DNA of 64,000 bases from Stomorhina lunata. Taxonomy: Eukaryota; Arthropoda; Insecta; Diptera; Rhiniidae. Numbering within the stretch: the first letter of the stretch is position 1; every line of letters starts with the position of its first letter. A model generated the notes under the pieces. It saw only the letters and a program-made list of their open reading frames with translations. It made no database searches and was not told the DNA's origin. A program made the translations under genes and the position numbers. Shown here one piece after another: positions 37,348 through 49,479 of this stretch. The DNA lies in the NCBI GenBank assembly GCA_933228675.1, contig OW121743.1:87007268-87071267 (forward strand). Direction: 5' to 3'.

Positions 37348-37416
37348 GTGACACTTAGCAGTGTGGAATGCTGCATTTTCTGTCCCGCTACGGACTTCAT
37401 CAGCACACTGTGTCAC
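37348..37416 (-). ncRNA. Satellite hammerhead, unit 7
   Basis: Identical to the unit 2 motif; it is the last before the inversion. Confidence 0.7.
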
Positions 37417-37942
37417 CAACTGTTAGATGCCAGTAGTTAAGATCATCTATTTAACTGAATTCTTAAGCGAAATTGAAAACGAGAATTATATTAACACTCA
37501 TTTCCATTTCACCTATGACCATATGATCGATTCAGTGAGACGAACTTATCCACCATAGTTTTTTCCTTTATGTTTTTTATTCCTATCCTTTATTAATCTA
37601 CATTTACTTTGTACTTTAACCAACTGTCAGCTGGTAATGAAGACAAAGATTTTTGTTTTGACAAGTTTTGTTTTATTCTTTACGTTAATGCAAATTTTGA
37701 ATTTAGTATCAACTTGAAAGAGTTAATGAAAACATGTAAATCGCGGTGCCCATGCAATTTAATTGAAAGAAATTAATTTTAGTTGAACCAGAATTTATGT
37801 TGATGGTCGTGGGTTCGAGTCGGGCTCAGGTTCATGTCATAAATTATTTTTTTAATTTATGATTTTTTTTTTTTTAAATTAGATGAATAAATTTTTAGGA
37901 ATACTGAAATAGATGATCTTAACTACTGGCATCTAACAGTTG

Positions 37943-38011
37943 GTGACACAGTGTGCTGATGAAGTCCGTAGCGGGACAGAAAATGCAGCATTCCACACTG
38001 CTAAGTGTCAC
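37943..38011 (+). ncRNA. Satellite hammerhead, inverted unit 1
   Basis: The same motif now on the plus strand, so transcripts from either direction across the block contain hammerheads. Confidence 0.7.
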
Positions 38012-38512
38012 ATAGTTTTTTCAGTATTCCTAAAAATTTATTCATCTAATTTAAAAAAAAAAAAAATCATAAATTAAAAAAATAATTTATGACATGAACC
38101 TGAGCCCGACTCGAACCCACGACCATCAACATAAATTCTGGTTCAACTAAAATTAATTTCTTTCAATTAAATTGCATGGGCACCGCGATTTACATGTTTT
38201 CATTAACTCTTTCAAGTTGATACTAAATTCAAAATTTGCATTAACGTAAAGAATAAAACAAAACTTGTCAAAACAAAAATCTTTGTCTTCATTACCAGCT
38301 GACAGTTGGTTAAAGTACAAAGTAAATGTAGATTAATAAAGGATAGGAATAAAAAACATAAAGGAAAAAACTATGGTGGATAAGTTCGTCTCACTGAATC
38401 GATCATATGGTCATAGGTGAAATGGAAATGAGTGTTAATATAATTCTCGTTTTCAATTTCGCTTAAGAATTCAGTTAAATAGATGATCTTAACTACTGGC
38501 ATCTAACAGTTG

Positions 38513-38581
38513 GTGACACAGTGTGCTGATGAAGTCCGTAGCGGGACAGAAAATGCAGCATTCCACACTGCTAAGTGTCAC
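38513..38581 (+). ncRNA. Satellite hammerhead, inverted unit 2
   Basis: Plus-strand copy identical to its neighbour 570 bp upstream, so a plus-strand transcript would release a unit-length RNA between them. Confidence 0.7.
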
Positions 38582-39081
38582 ATAGTTTTTTCAGTATTCC
38601 TAAAAATTTATTCATCTAATTTAAAAAAAAAAAAATCATAAATTAAAAAAATAATTTATGACATGAACCTGAGCCCGACTCGAACCCACGACCATCAACA
38701 TAAATTCTGGTTCAACTAAAATTAATTTCTTTCAATTAAATTGCATGGGCACCGCGATTTACATGTTTTCATTAACTCTTTCAAGTTGATACTAAATTCA
38801 AAATTTGCATTAACGTAAAGAATAAAACAAAACTTGTCAAAACAAAAATCTTTGTCTTCATTACCAGCTGACAGTTGGTTAAAGTACAAAGTAAATGTAG
38901 ATTAATAAAGGATAGGAATAAAAAACATAAAGGAAAAAACTATGGTGGATAAGTTCGTCTCACTGAATCGATCATATGGTCATAGGTGAAATGGAAATGA
39001 GTGTTAATATAATTCTCGTTTTCAATTTCGCTTAAGAATTCAGTTAAATAGATGATCTTAACTACTGGCATCTAACAGTTG

Positions 39082-39150
39082 GTGACACAGTGTGCTGATG
39101 AAGTCCGTAGCGGGACAGAAAATGCAGCATTCCACACTGCTAAGTGTCAC
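39082..39150 (+). ncRNA. Satellite hammerhead, inverted unit 3
   Basis: Plus-strand copy in the last, partial monomer; the hammerhead itself is complete. Confidence 0.7.
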
Positions 39151-39304
39151 ATAGTTTTTTCAGTATTCCTAAAAATTTATTCATCTAATTTAAAAAAAAA
39201 AAAAAATCATAAATTAAAAAAATAATTTATGACATGAACCTGAGCCCGACTCGAACCCACGACCATCAACATAAATTCTGGTTCAACTAAAATTAATTTC
39301 TTTC

Positions 39305-40255
39305 TATAGAAAATTTTTTATCAAAAATTTTCTTTAGAAAATATTTTTATCAAAATGCAATAGAAAATTTTATTATCAAAAATTTTTCTATAGAAAACTT
39401 TTTTATCAAAAATTTTTCTATAGAAAATTTTTTTATCAACGATTTTTCTATAGAAAATTTTTTTATCAAAAATTTTTGTATAGAAAATTTTTATATAGAA
39501 AATTTTTATATCAAAAATTTTGCTATAGAAAATTTTTTTATCAAAAAATTTGAAATTTTTCTATAGAACATTTTTTTATCAAAAATTTTTCTATACAAAA
39601 GTTTTTTTTTAATTTTTCTATAGAAATTATTTTTATCAAAAATTTTTTTATAGAAAATTTTTTTATCAAAAATGTTTCTATAGAAAATTTTTTTATCAAA
39701 AATGTTTCTATAGAAAATTTTTTTTTTCAAAAATTTTCTATAGAAAATTTTTTTATCAAAAATTTTTCTACAGAAAATTTTTCCATCAAAAATTTTTCTA
39801 TAGAAAATATTTTTATCAAAAATTTTTCTATAGAAAATTTTTTTATCAAAAATTTTTCTATAGAAAATTTTTTTATCAAAAATTTTTCTATAGAAAATTT
39901 TTTTATCAAAAATGTTTCTATAGAAAATTTTTTTATCAAAAATGTTTCTATAGAAAATTTTTTTAGCAAAAATTTTTCTATAGAAAATTTTTTTATCAAA
40001 AATTTTTCTATAGAAAATTTTTTTATCAAAAATTTTTCTATAGAAAATTTTTTTATCAAAAATTTTTCTATAGAAAATTTTTTTATCAAAAATTTTTCTA
40101 TAGAAAATTTTTTTATGAAAAAATTTTTAATAGAAAATTTTTTTATGAAAGATTTTTCAATAGAAAATTTTTTTATCAAAAATTTATCTATAGAAAATTT
40201 TTTTTATCAAAAATTTTTCTACAGAAAATTTTTTTATTAATAATGTTTCTAAGGT
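39305..40255. repeat. 30-bp minisatellite, right part
   Basis: Continuation of 33155-33936. Units between about 39780 and 40110 are nearly perfect. The exact 30-bp period gives a 150-codon minus-strand frame with a repeated KKFSIEKFLI pattern, which is a by-product of the repeat and not a gene. Confidence 0.94.
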
Positions 40256-41424
40256 ACTTTTTTTGATAAAAAAATGCTTCAAAAAGTGGTAGAGTGTAAA
40301 AAGATACCCAAAAGTGGTAGATCTACTACAAAAGTAGTAGAGTTGACATCGCTGGGATGGGCTGCCTACGACTGATAATAAGTCATATCTAACTGGAATT
40401 TCTTTATTTACAAAAAAAAATGTTCGGTGCATATTCTTAGGCGCATTTTTAGGGACATCAATTTTCTTGAGAAAATTACAATAACTCCATAACTACTTAG
40501 TGGATTTTTGTTTTTGACTATTTGAAGCAAAGCTCTTTAATATTTCATTATTTTTACTTGTATTTTGGATCCGATGAGCGATTTGACTCAAATTTTTAGA
40601 GCTAAACTTTTAGATCTATTGTAACAATATTCCGTTGAAAAAACGTTATATACAAACCATTGTGAGCCTAATGTGCTCGTACATTGTACATATTTTGTAT
40701 TTTACATTTCTGTATATAAGAGAATTTCAAAATAAAGACAAAAATCCTTGGACTGAAGTTTTATAAATGATGCTCTTAAAACTTTACGAAAAAAAAAATA
40801 AAGTTTGTGGGCATGTTCAGATGTTCATACACATATACTATGAGCTTTACTTTATGCGAATATGATATTTTATATCAATGAAAATTTGCAAGTGTACTAG
40901 GGTATTTAGTTGTTTGATCATTAGGGACTCAAACAATACAAGAACTTGTTGGATGAAAACTTCGGAATATGTATAAGATGATATAATGATATCTCAAAAA
41001 AATAAACTTTTTTTAACACTTATGCTATTAGGTTTAATTTAACAAGCAGAGTAATCGATGAATACCCTAATGTTTATACATACATATATCCAGATAAATG
41101 CGAAAATAAATCCTTCATCGAATTGAATATTTTCTGTATTAATGTTATTTTCTTTTTGCATTTCTTGAAGCAACGCGAAAAATATATTCCAATGCCACAA
41201 ATACTAGAATAGGCATAAATAAGTTCATATGCAAAATGTTGACTATTTCTTGGGGCGTAGATGAAAAAAAAATAAACATGTATTTTACGATTTCAGAGTT
41301 GCAAAATAAAAAAGCAAGTTGCAATTTACTATTCGAATACATATATACATATAATATGTACATTAGGGGCACCTTATTTTACGAAAGTGCGAAATTGAAC
41401 AGTAAATCCCCCTAGTAATGTTCT
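40256..41424. other. AT-rich intergenic stretch, nothing recognised
   Basis: A small palindrome-like GTGGTAGATCTACTAC lies near 40312. No gene is supported. Confidence 0.4.
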
Positions 41425-42840
41425 ATAAAACAATAAAAATTTTTGATACAAAAATTTTTCTATATAAAAATTTTTGATACAAAAATTTTTCTATATAAAA
41501 ATTTTTGATACAAAAATTTTTCTATATAAAAATTTTTGATACAAAAATTTTTCTATATAAAAATTTTTGATACAAAAATTTTTCTATATAAAAATTTTTG
41601 ATACAAAAATTTTTCTATATAAAAATTTTTGATACAAAAATTTTTCTTTATAAAAATTTTTGATACAAAAATTTTTCTATATAAAAATTTTTCATACAAA
41701 AATGTTTCTATATAAAAATTTTTGATACAAAAAATTTTCTATATAAAAATCTTTGATACAAAAATTTTTCTATATAAAAATTTTTGATACAAAAATTTTT
41801 GTATATAAAAATTTTTGATACAAAAATTTTTGTATATAAAAATTTTTGATACAAAAATTTTTCTATATAAAAATTTTTGATACAAAAATTTTTCTATATA
41901 AAAATTTTTGATACAAAAATTTTTCTATATAAAAATTTTTCTATATAAAAATTTTTGATACAAAAATTTTTGTATATAAAAATTTTTGATACAAAAATTT
42001 TTGTATATAAAAATTTTTGATACAAAAATTTTTGTATATAAAAATTTTTGATACAAAAATTTTTGTATATAAAAATTTTTGATACAAAAATTTTTCTATA
42101 TAAAAATTTTTGATACAAAAATTTTTCTATATAAAAATTTTTGATACAAAAATTTTTCTATATAAAAATTTTTGATACAAAAATTTTTCTATATAAAAAT
42201 TTTTGATACAAAAATTTTTCTATATAAAAATTTTTGATACAAAAATTTTTATATATAAAAATTTTTGATACAAAAATGTTTCTATATAAAAATTTTTGAT
42301 ACAAAAATGTTTCTATATAAAAATTTTTGATACAAAAATGTTTCTATATAAAAATTTTTGATACCAAAATTTTTCTATATAAAAATTTTTGTATCAAATA
42401 TTTTTATATAGAAAAATTTTTGATACAAAAATTTTTGATACAAAAATTTTTCTATATAAAAATTTTTAATACAAAAATTTTTCTATATAAAAATTTTTGA
42501 TACAAAAATTTTTCTATATAAAAATTTTTGATACAAAAATTTTTCTATATAAAAATTTTTGATACAAAAATTTTTCTATATAAAAATTTTTGATACAAAT
42601 ATTTTTCTATGTAAAAATATTTGATACAAAAATTTTTCTATATAAAAATTTTTGATACAAAAATTTTTCTATATGAAAATTTTTGATACAAAAATTTTTC
42701 TATATAAAAAATTTTGATACAAAAATGTTTCTATATAAAAATTTTTGATACAAAAATTTTTCTATATAAAAATTTTTGATACAAAAATTTTTCTATATAA
42801 AAATTTTTGATATAAAAATTTTTGATACAAAAATTTTCCT
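41425..42840. repeat. 31-bp minisatellite (GATAC/CTATAT type)
   Basis: Units of AAAAATTTTTGATAC + AAAAATTTTTCTATAT repeat about 45 times with few changes. Here the palindromic CTATAG is replaced by CTATAT. A local inversion-like variant (TTTTTGTATCAAATATTTTT) occurs near 42390. Confidence 0.96.
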
Positions 42841-44099
42841 TAAGTGATGATTATTTAATTTTGGACCCCCCTAATACAATTTTGTTCAGAGCCAAGTAAG
42901 TGAGCGTCGAATTGCCATGAAAGTTACTTATAAGTTCTTTAAGTTTTCCTTCAAGTGAGATAAATAAATAGTAAATTAAATGTTTCAAAGAAAGTTTGTA
43001 AAAATATTTTTTACTGTATATGTGCAAATATTGATACAATATTGTATTGAAAAAAAGTCTACAAAAATAAAGTTATTGATGTTCTGTGTTTTTTTTTTTT
43101 TTTTTGTTTTCTTTTTTTTGTAACTCAGAATCAATTGAGCTATAAAAAAGTATTTTAGTATTTCCGTTTCCTTTCCACATAAATCTATAATTAATTACAG
43201 TCTTACCTAATCGATTGAATTGTCACTATTTATCTCTATTAAATTGATATTAAATCTTAGGAGTAAATTCAATTGAGGAATATTATAACACCCACTTCAT
43301 TCTATCAAATACATTGAGTAATTATTTTGATATAATGACCAATTTATTGCTTAAAGTATGAGGGAAATGAAGTAGGAAATCAAAGAAAGAAGGATTTAGT
43401 GTCTTTATTAATTGACAACTGAAGGCAATGAAATAATATGAGGACAAAGCAGTATCAAGTCTAAGCCATTTATATCATAGAAGTGTTACTCTAATACTTA
43501 TCGATCTGCAAGGCTAAGGGAAATGTTGGCCTCAACATATCTTAATAAAAAGCTAGGTGTGATTTTTATATGAAAGCAATGATTAAATGTAGACCTATTC
43601 ACGCACTGTCTGATAGCCATAAAAAACTGATTATTACTTCACTGGCTCTTTAAAAAATAAGTTATCGAAAAACGACTCTTTGTGACCTCATTCGTACCCA
43701 CCCTTGTTTTATACCATAGAGCTTTCTTAAGGATTACAAATAAATTACACACGAATATCCGAAAACCAAAGTTTATCAGCGTGAAATTTAATGAGGTTAT
43801 TTTCCTCTTGTCTAAATATTATTTTAAGTTTCAAATGATTTTCCTTTATTCTATTTATTTAATTTATTTGATTGGATGGTGTTTGTTATTTTTAGTTTAT
43901 TTCGATATCTTCTTATATATCGTCGGTCGCATGTAGAAAGGCACTAACTCACACTTTTTTCTTGATTCCAATGCTTTTAACGCAAATACACGTACACACA
44001 AAAATTAAAGGCAATTTCATCAAAATTTGGGGTTATTCAAGTAATTTTCTAAAAAGCCCTAACTTATTCAATATGTGGTTGCATCTACAAATAATAGAA
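42841..44099. other. AT-rich intergenic stretch, nothing recognised
   Basis: Small frames such as 43682-43936 (+) show no recognisable protein. Confidence 0.4.
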
Positions 44100-44484
44100 A
44101 ACTTTAAATAATGATTTCTTATAAAAAACTTTTTTCAACAAAATATTTCAACTAGACAACTTTTCTATAGAAAACTTTCAATATCAAAAGATATGCTATA
44201 TGTAACTTTTAATTTTCCTTCAGGTAACTTTTAATATCTTTCTACTAAAAACATTACACATCATAAGCTTTCCAATAAAAATTGCCATTAACTAAATATC
44301 CTATATAAAACTTTCGATATTAAAAGATTTCTTATATAAAACTTTTTTATAGAAATCTTGGAATATCAAAAGCTTTTCTATAGGCAAATTTTTATGTAAA
44401 AAGCTTTCAATTAAAACCATTTAATATCGAAAGCATTCTAATAAAACATATTTCCTATATACAACTTCCGATAGATTCAAAAAT
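44100..44484. repeat. Decayed edge of minisatellite
   Basis: Degenerate ~30-bp units (CTTTCGATATTAAAAG, TTTTCTATAG) mark the old left shoulder of the next array. Confidence 0.55.
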
Positions 44485-45965
44485 TTTCCCATAAAAAAAT
44501 ATCTTTTTCAAAAATTTTTCTATAGAAAAATATTTTTTTCAAAAATTTTTCTATAGAAAAATATTTTTTTCAAAAATTTTTCTATAGAAAAATATTTTTT
44601 TCAAAAATTTTTCTATAGAAAAATATTTTTTTCAAAAATTTTTCTATAGAAAAATATTTTTTTCAAAAATTTTTCTATAGAAAAATATTTTTTTCAAAAA
44701 TTTTCTATAGAAAAATATTTTTTTTAAAAATTTTTCTATAGAAAAATATTTATTTCAAAAATTTTTCTATAAAAAAATATTTTTTTCAAAAATTTTTCCA
44801 TAGAAAAATATTTTTTTCAAATATTTTTCTATATTTTTCTATAGAAAAAAAATATTTTTTTCAAAAATTTTTCTATAGAAAAATATATTTAACGAAAATT
44901 TTTCTATAGAAAAAATATTTTTAACGAAAATTTTTCTATAGAAAAAAATTTTTAAAGAAAATTTTTCTATAGAAAAATATTTTTAACGAAAATTTTTCTA
45001 TAGAAAAATATTTTTAACGAAAATTTTTCTATAGAAAAATATTTTTAACGAAAATTTTTCTATAGAAAAATATTTTTAACGAAAATTTTTCTATAGAAAA
45101 ATATATTTAACGAAAAATTTTCTATAGAAAAATATTTTTAACGAAAAATTTTCTATAGAAAAATATTTTTAACGAAAAATTTTCTATAGAAAAATATTTT
45201 TAACGAAAATTTTTCTATAGAAATATATTTTTAACGAAAATTTTTCTATAGAAAAATATTTTTAACGAAAATTTTTCTATAGTAAAATATTTTTAACGAA
45301 AATTTTTCTATAGAAAAATATTTTTAACGAAAATTTTTCTATAGAAAAATATTTTTAACGAAAATTTTTCTATAGAAAAATATTTTTAACGAAAATTTTT
45401 CTATAGAAAAATATTTTTAACGAAAATTTTTCTATAGAAAAATATTTTTAACGAAAATTTTTCTATAGAAAAATATTTTTAACGAAAATTTTTCTATAGA
45501 AAAATATTTTTAACGAAAATTTTTCTATAGAAAAATATTTTTATCGAAAATTTTTCTATAGAAAAATTTTTTTATCGAAAATTTTTCTATAGAAAAATAT
45601 TTTTTACGAAAATTTTTCTATAGAAAAATATTTTTAACGAAAATTTTTCTATACAAAAATATTTTTAACGAAAATTTTTCTATAGAAAAATATTTTTTAC
45701 GAAAATTTTTCTATAGAAAAATATTTTTAACGAAAATTTTTCTATAGAAAAATATTTTTAACGAAAATTTTTCTATAGAAAAATTTTTTATAAAAAATTT
45801 TTCTATAGAAAAATTTTTTTATCGAAAATTTTTCTATAGAAAAATTTTTTGATCGAAAATTTTTCTATAGAAAAACTTTTTTATCGCAAATTTTTCTATA
45901 GAAAAATTTTTTTATCGAAAATTTGTCTATAGAAAAACTTTTTCTATAGAAAAATTTTTTTATAC
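44485..45965. repeat. 31-bp minisatellite in variant blocks
   Basis: The unit is ATTTTTCTATAGAAAAATA + TTTTTTTCAAAA at the left (44485-44870), switching to TTTTTAACGAAA from about 44880 and TTTTTTATCGAAA at the right end. Each block is internally homogeneous, as expected from unequal exchange. Confidence 0.95.
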
Positions 45966-46160
45966 AGAAAATATTTGATGTCAAACTTTTAATATCGAAA
46001 GCTTACCTATAGAAAGAAAACTTTCATACCGAAAGATTTCCTATAGAAAATATTCGCTATAGAAAGATTTCCTATAGAAAACATTGACTATCAAAAGCTT
46101 TCCTATAGAAAACGTTCGCTATCGAAAGCTTTTCTTAAAAAAAAAATTTACTATAGAAAA
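45966..46160. repeat. Decayed right shoulder of minisatellite
   Basis: Degenerate units (GAAAGCTTTCCTATAGAAAA) resemble those at 44100-44484. Confidence 0.55.
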
Positions 46161-46454
46161 CTTTTTATTATTATGTTTAAATATGCCAGTTAGGTCTTTC
46201 CTCAATGAGACTAACGATATGTATGTATTTCCATCTATCTTCATCTTTTTTACTACATCTAACGATGGTTTTTTGTTCATTAAAAGTAAATTTTCCCTTG
46301 TATTATTTTTTACTTCACTTGTTATTTTCTCGTAAAATCTCATAAATAGTTCTCTATAAATTTTATTTCATTTTCCCTGAGGCGTTGAAAAGGCGATAAT
46401 TTAATTTACTTTTGTGGGTTTTTAAGTGAAATCAACTGTTGGGTGAGGGGAAAT
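46161..46454. other. Short AT-rich spacer
   Basis: Nothing recognised. Confidence 0.4.
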
Positions 46455-48350
46455 TTCTATTGACAAATTTTCGATAAAAAAATCTTTCTATAAAAAATTT
46501 TTCGATAAAAAAATTTTTCTATAGAAAAATTTTCGATAAAAAAATTTTTCTATAGAAAAATTTTCGATAAAAAAATTTTTCTATAGAAACATTTTTTTAT
46601 CGGTAAAAAAAATTTTTCTATAGAAAAATTTTCGATAAAAAAATTTTTCTATAGAAAAATTTTCGATAAAAAAATTTTTCTATAGAAAAATTTTCGATAA
46701 AAAAATTTTTCTATAGAAAAATTTTTCTATAGAGAAATTTTCGATAAAAAAATTTTTCTATAGAAAAATTTTCGATAAAAAAATTTTTCTATAGAAAAAT
46801 TTTCGATAAAAAATTTTTCTATAGAAAAATTTTCGATAGAAAAATTTTTCTATAGAAAAATTTTCGATAGAAAAATTTTTCTATAGAAAAATTTTCGATA
46901 AAAAAATTTTTCTATAGAAAAATTTTCGATTAAAAAATTTTTCTATAGAAAAGTTTTCGATAAAAAAATTTTTCTATAGAAAAATTTTCGATAAAAAAGT
47001 TTTACTATAGAAAAATTTTCGATAAAAAAATTTTTCTATAGAAAAATTTTCGATAGAAAAATTTTTCTATAGAAAAATTTTCGATAGAAAAATTTTTCTA
47101 TAGAAAAATTTTCGATAGAAAAATTTTTCTATAGAAAAATTTTCGATAAAAAAATTTTCGATAGAAAAATTTTCGATAGAAAAATTTTCGATAGAAAAAT
47201 TTTCGATAGAAAAATTTTCGATAGAAAAATTTTCGATAGAATAATTTTTCTATAGAAAAATTTTCGATTGAATAATTTTTCTATAGAAAAATTTTCGATA
47301 GAAAAATTTTTCTATAGAAAAATTTTCAATAAAAAATTAAGAGTACTTACCACAAAGAAAAATTTTCGATAGAAAAATTTTTCTATAGAAAAATTTTCGA
47401 TAGAAAAATATTTCTATAGAAAAATATTTCTATAGAAAAATTTTCAATAGAAAAAATTTTCTATGGAAAAATTTTCGATAGAAAAATTTTTCTATGGAAA
47501 AATTTTCGATAGAAAAATTTTTCTATGGAAAAATTTTCGATAGAAAAATTTTTCTATGGAAAAATTTTCGATAGAAAAATTTTTCTATAGAAAAATTTTC
47601 GATTGAAAAATTTTTCTATAGAAAAATTTTCGATTGAAAAATTTTTCTATAGAAAAATTTTCGATTGAAAAATTTTTCTATAGAAAAATTTTCGATAGAA
47701 AAATTTTTCTATAGAAAAATTTTCGATAGAAAAATTTTTCTATAGAAAAATTTTCGATAGAAAAATTTTTCTATAGAAAAATTTTCGATAGAAAAATCTT
47801 TCTATAGAAAAATTTTCGATAGAAAAATTTTTCTATAGAAAAATTTTCGATAGAAAAATTTTTCTATAGAAAAATTTTCGATAGAAAAATTTTTCTATAG
47901 AAAAATTTTCGATAGAAAAATATTTCTATAGAAAACTTTTCGATAGAAAAATTTTTCTATAGAAAAATTTTCGATAGAAAAATTTTTCTATAGAAAAATT
48001 TTCGATAGAAAAATTTTTCTATAGAAAAATTTTCGATAGAAAAATTTTTCTATAGAAAAATTTTCGATAGCAAAATTTTTCTATAGAAAAATTTTCGATA
48101 GAAAAATTTTTTTATAGAAAAATTTTCGATAGAAAAATTTTCGATAGAAAAATTTTCGATAGAAAAATTTTCGATAGAAAAATTTTCGATAGAAAAATTT
48201 TCGATAGAAAAATTTTCGATAGAAAAATTTTCGATAGAAAAATTTTCGATAGAATAATTTTTCTATAGAAAAATTTTCGATAGAATAATTTTTCTATACA
48301 AAAATTTTAAATAAAAAAATTTTTCTATAGAAAAATTTTAAATAAAAAAT
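46455..48350. repeat. 31-bp minisatellite (CGATAG/CTATAG type) with 15-bp sub-blocks
   Basis: Units of AAAAATTTTCGATAG + AAAAATTTTTCTATAG, the same family as 6643-7847. At about 47145-47240 and 48115-48250 only the first half is repeated, giving a pure 15-bp array. The flank AAGAGTACTTACCACAA appears inside the array near 47340 and again at its right end near 48351. Confidence 0.96.
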
Positions 48351-49467
48351 TAAGAGTACTTACCACAATGTATTAAGTTACGAATTTTTAGATAACTTAC
48401 TTATGGATGCGTTCGTAATATTTTGACTAAGTACAAATAACTCTTATTTTTCACCCACCCAATATATAAAATTAGTTCAATAAATTTCACACCCCAAATA
48501 TTTATACACAATTTTCGTTTTTGGTGTCTGTGGCTTTTGTGCGAATCTATGTGAGTAATAATAATATTAGTATTTTATATTGGAAAGCTCGTGGGCGAGT
48601 AAAAGCGCGAATGTATTTAAAATGTAATATTTATGTCTGAAACGTCTCCTTAGCCATGGCAGGTACTTGTACCTTTCAGGGTTTAGGGTGTAAAATATGA
48701 GAAACTAAATAACTAGAGGCATTTTAATGTTAACATGATAATCGTGCTGTAAATTTAGAAATTGAAAGTACAAATACCAAATATCGCTACTAAAGATAAG
48801 TGCATTTATAAGCAAAGGATATCTTAACCTTAAATGTTAAATAAAATTCTCAATAATTTAGAAGACCGATTAAAGGGCGGGTGAAATAAAAAGTTGCAAT
48901 ATAGACTTATATTAAATTTAATTTATATAGTAGACGAAGGGCAATTTATAAAAAAAAAATAAAATTTATTTTATTTGTTTTAATGAAATATTTTTTATGA
49001 CTCCAAGGCAATGTAATGGAATTTAAGAGGATTTATTTTTCGAAATTTTTCATAAGTAGTTTTTATGTGTGATTTTTACTTTGTTTTTTATTTTAAACTT
49101 TTATTTTAAACTTTTAATTTCAATTTAATTGATATTTTTTAACTTTCCAAAAAATGCAGGGCATACATTTTGACTTGAATTGAAATTAAAGAGATTTTGT
49201 TGTAGCCCAGGAATGCGGACGGTCACTTCTAGTTTAATATAAACAAATAAAATTAAAGCTAACCTAAAATCAACTACTGAATTAGTACCAATTTTTGGCG
49301 ATTTTAAACCAATGTGAGTCATTAATAATCAAAAATTTATTAAACGTAAAGAAAGTTTTGTCACATACTTTTAGGAGGCTATATAAAAAATTGTTTAAAA
49401 TCAAATTAAATTAAATCTATGGACGAGATTCCACTTAGGGTTAGGTTCAATATTCTTGTCTTCTCTA
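48351..49467. other. AT-rich intergenic stretch, nothing recognised
   Basis: No gene or repeat is supported beyond the short array flank at the left edge. Confidence 0.4.
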
Positions 49468-49479
49468 AAGGATATACTA

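Larger units (their letters stand above)
33937..37909 (+). repeat. ~570-bp satellite, seven forward copies, ribozyme-bearing
   Basis: Monomers start (AGCAGTGTGG) at 33937, 34507, 35077, 35648, 36216, 36786 and 37357, with spacings of 568-571 bp. Copies are almost identical and differ mainly in a poly-T tract. The first begins, and the last ends, inside the unit. Each unit carries a hammerhead on the minus strand near its start and a tRNA-T-arm/B-box-like GGGTTCGAGTCGGG near its end, but no A-box partner. Copies 3 and 6 share an extra A and a changed poly-T edge. The 84-codon frames at 35329 and 37038 arise only from that extra A and are not genes. Confidence 0.97.
37910..39304 (-). repeat. 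~570-bp satellite, inverted copies
   Basis: At 37909/37910 the array turns over: the forward unit stops after ATACTGAAA and the reverse complement begins TAGATGATCTTAAC. Two full units and part of a third follow (markers at 37911, 38481 and 39050). The array ends within a unit at TTTCTTTC, directly against the 30-bp minisatellite. Confidence 0.95.

Noticed and set aside
33937..39304. CRISPR-like or phage-like repeat array
   Set aside because: There are no short direct repeats with unique spacers and the DNA is clearly eukaryotic.
39727..40179. A 150-codon minus-strand open frame with a KKFSIEKFLI period
   Set aside because: It is an exact 30-bp AT-rich tandem repeat read in a frame that lacks stops; similar frames appear wherever the period is divisible by three.
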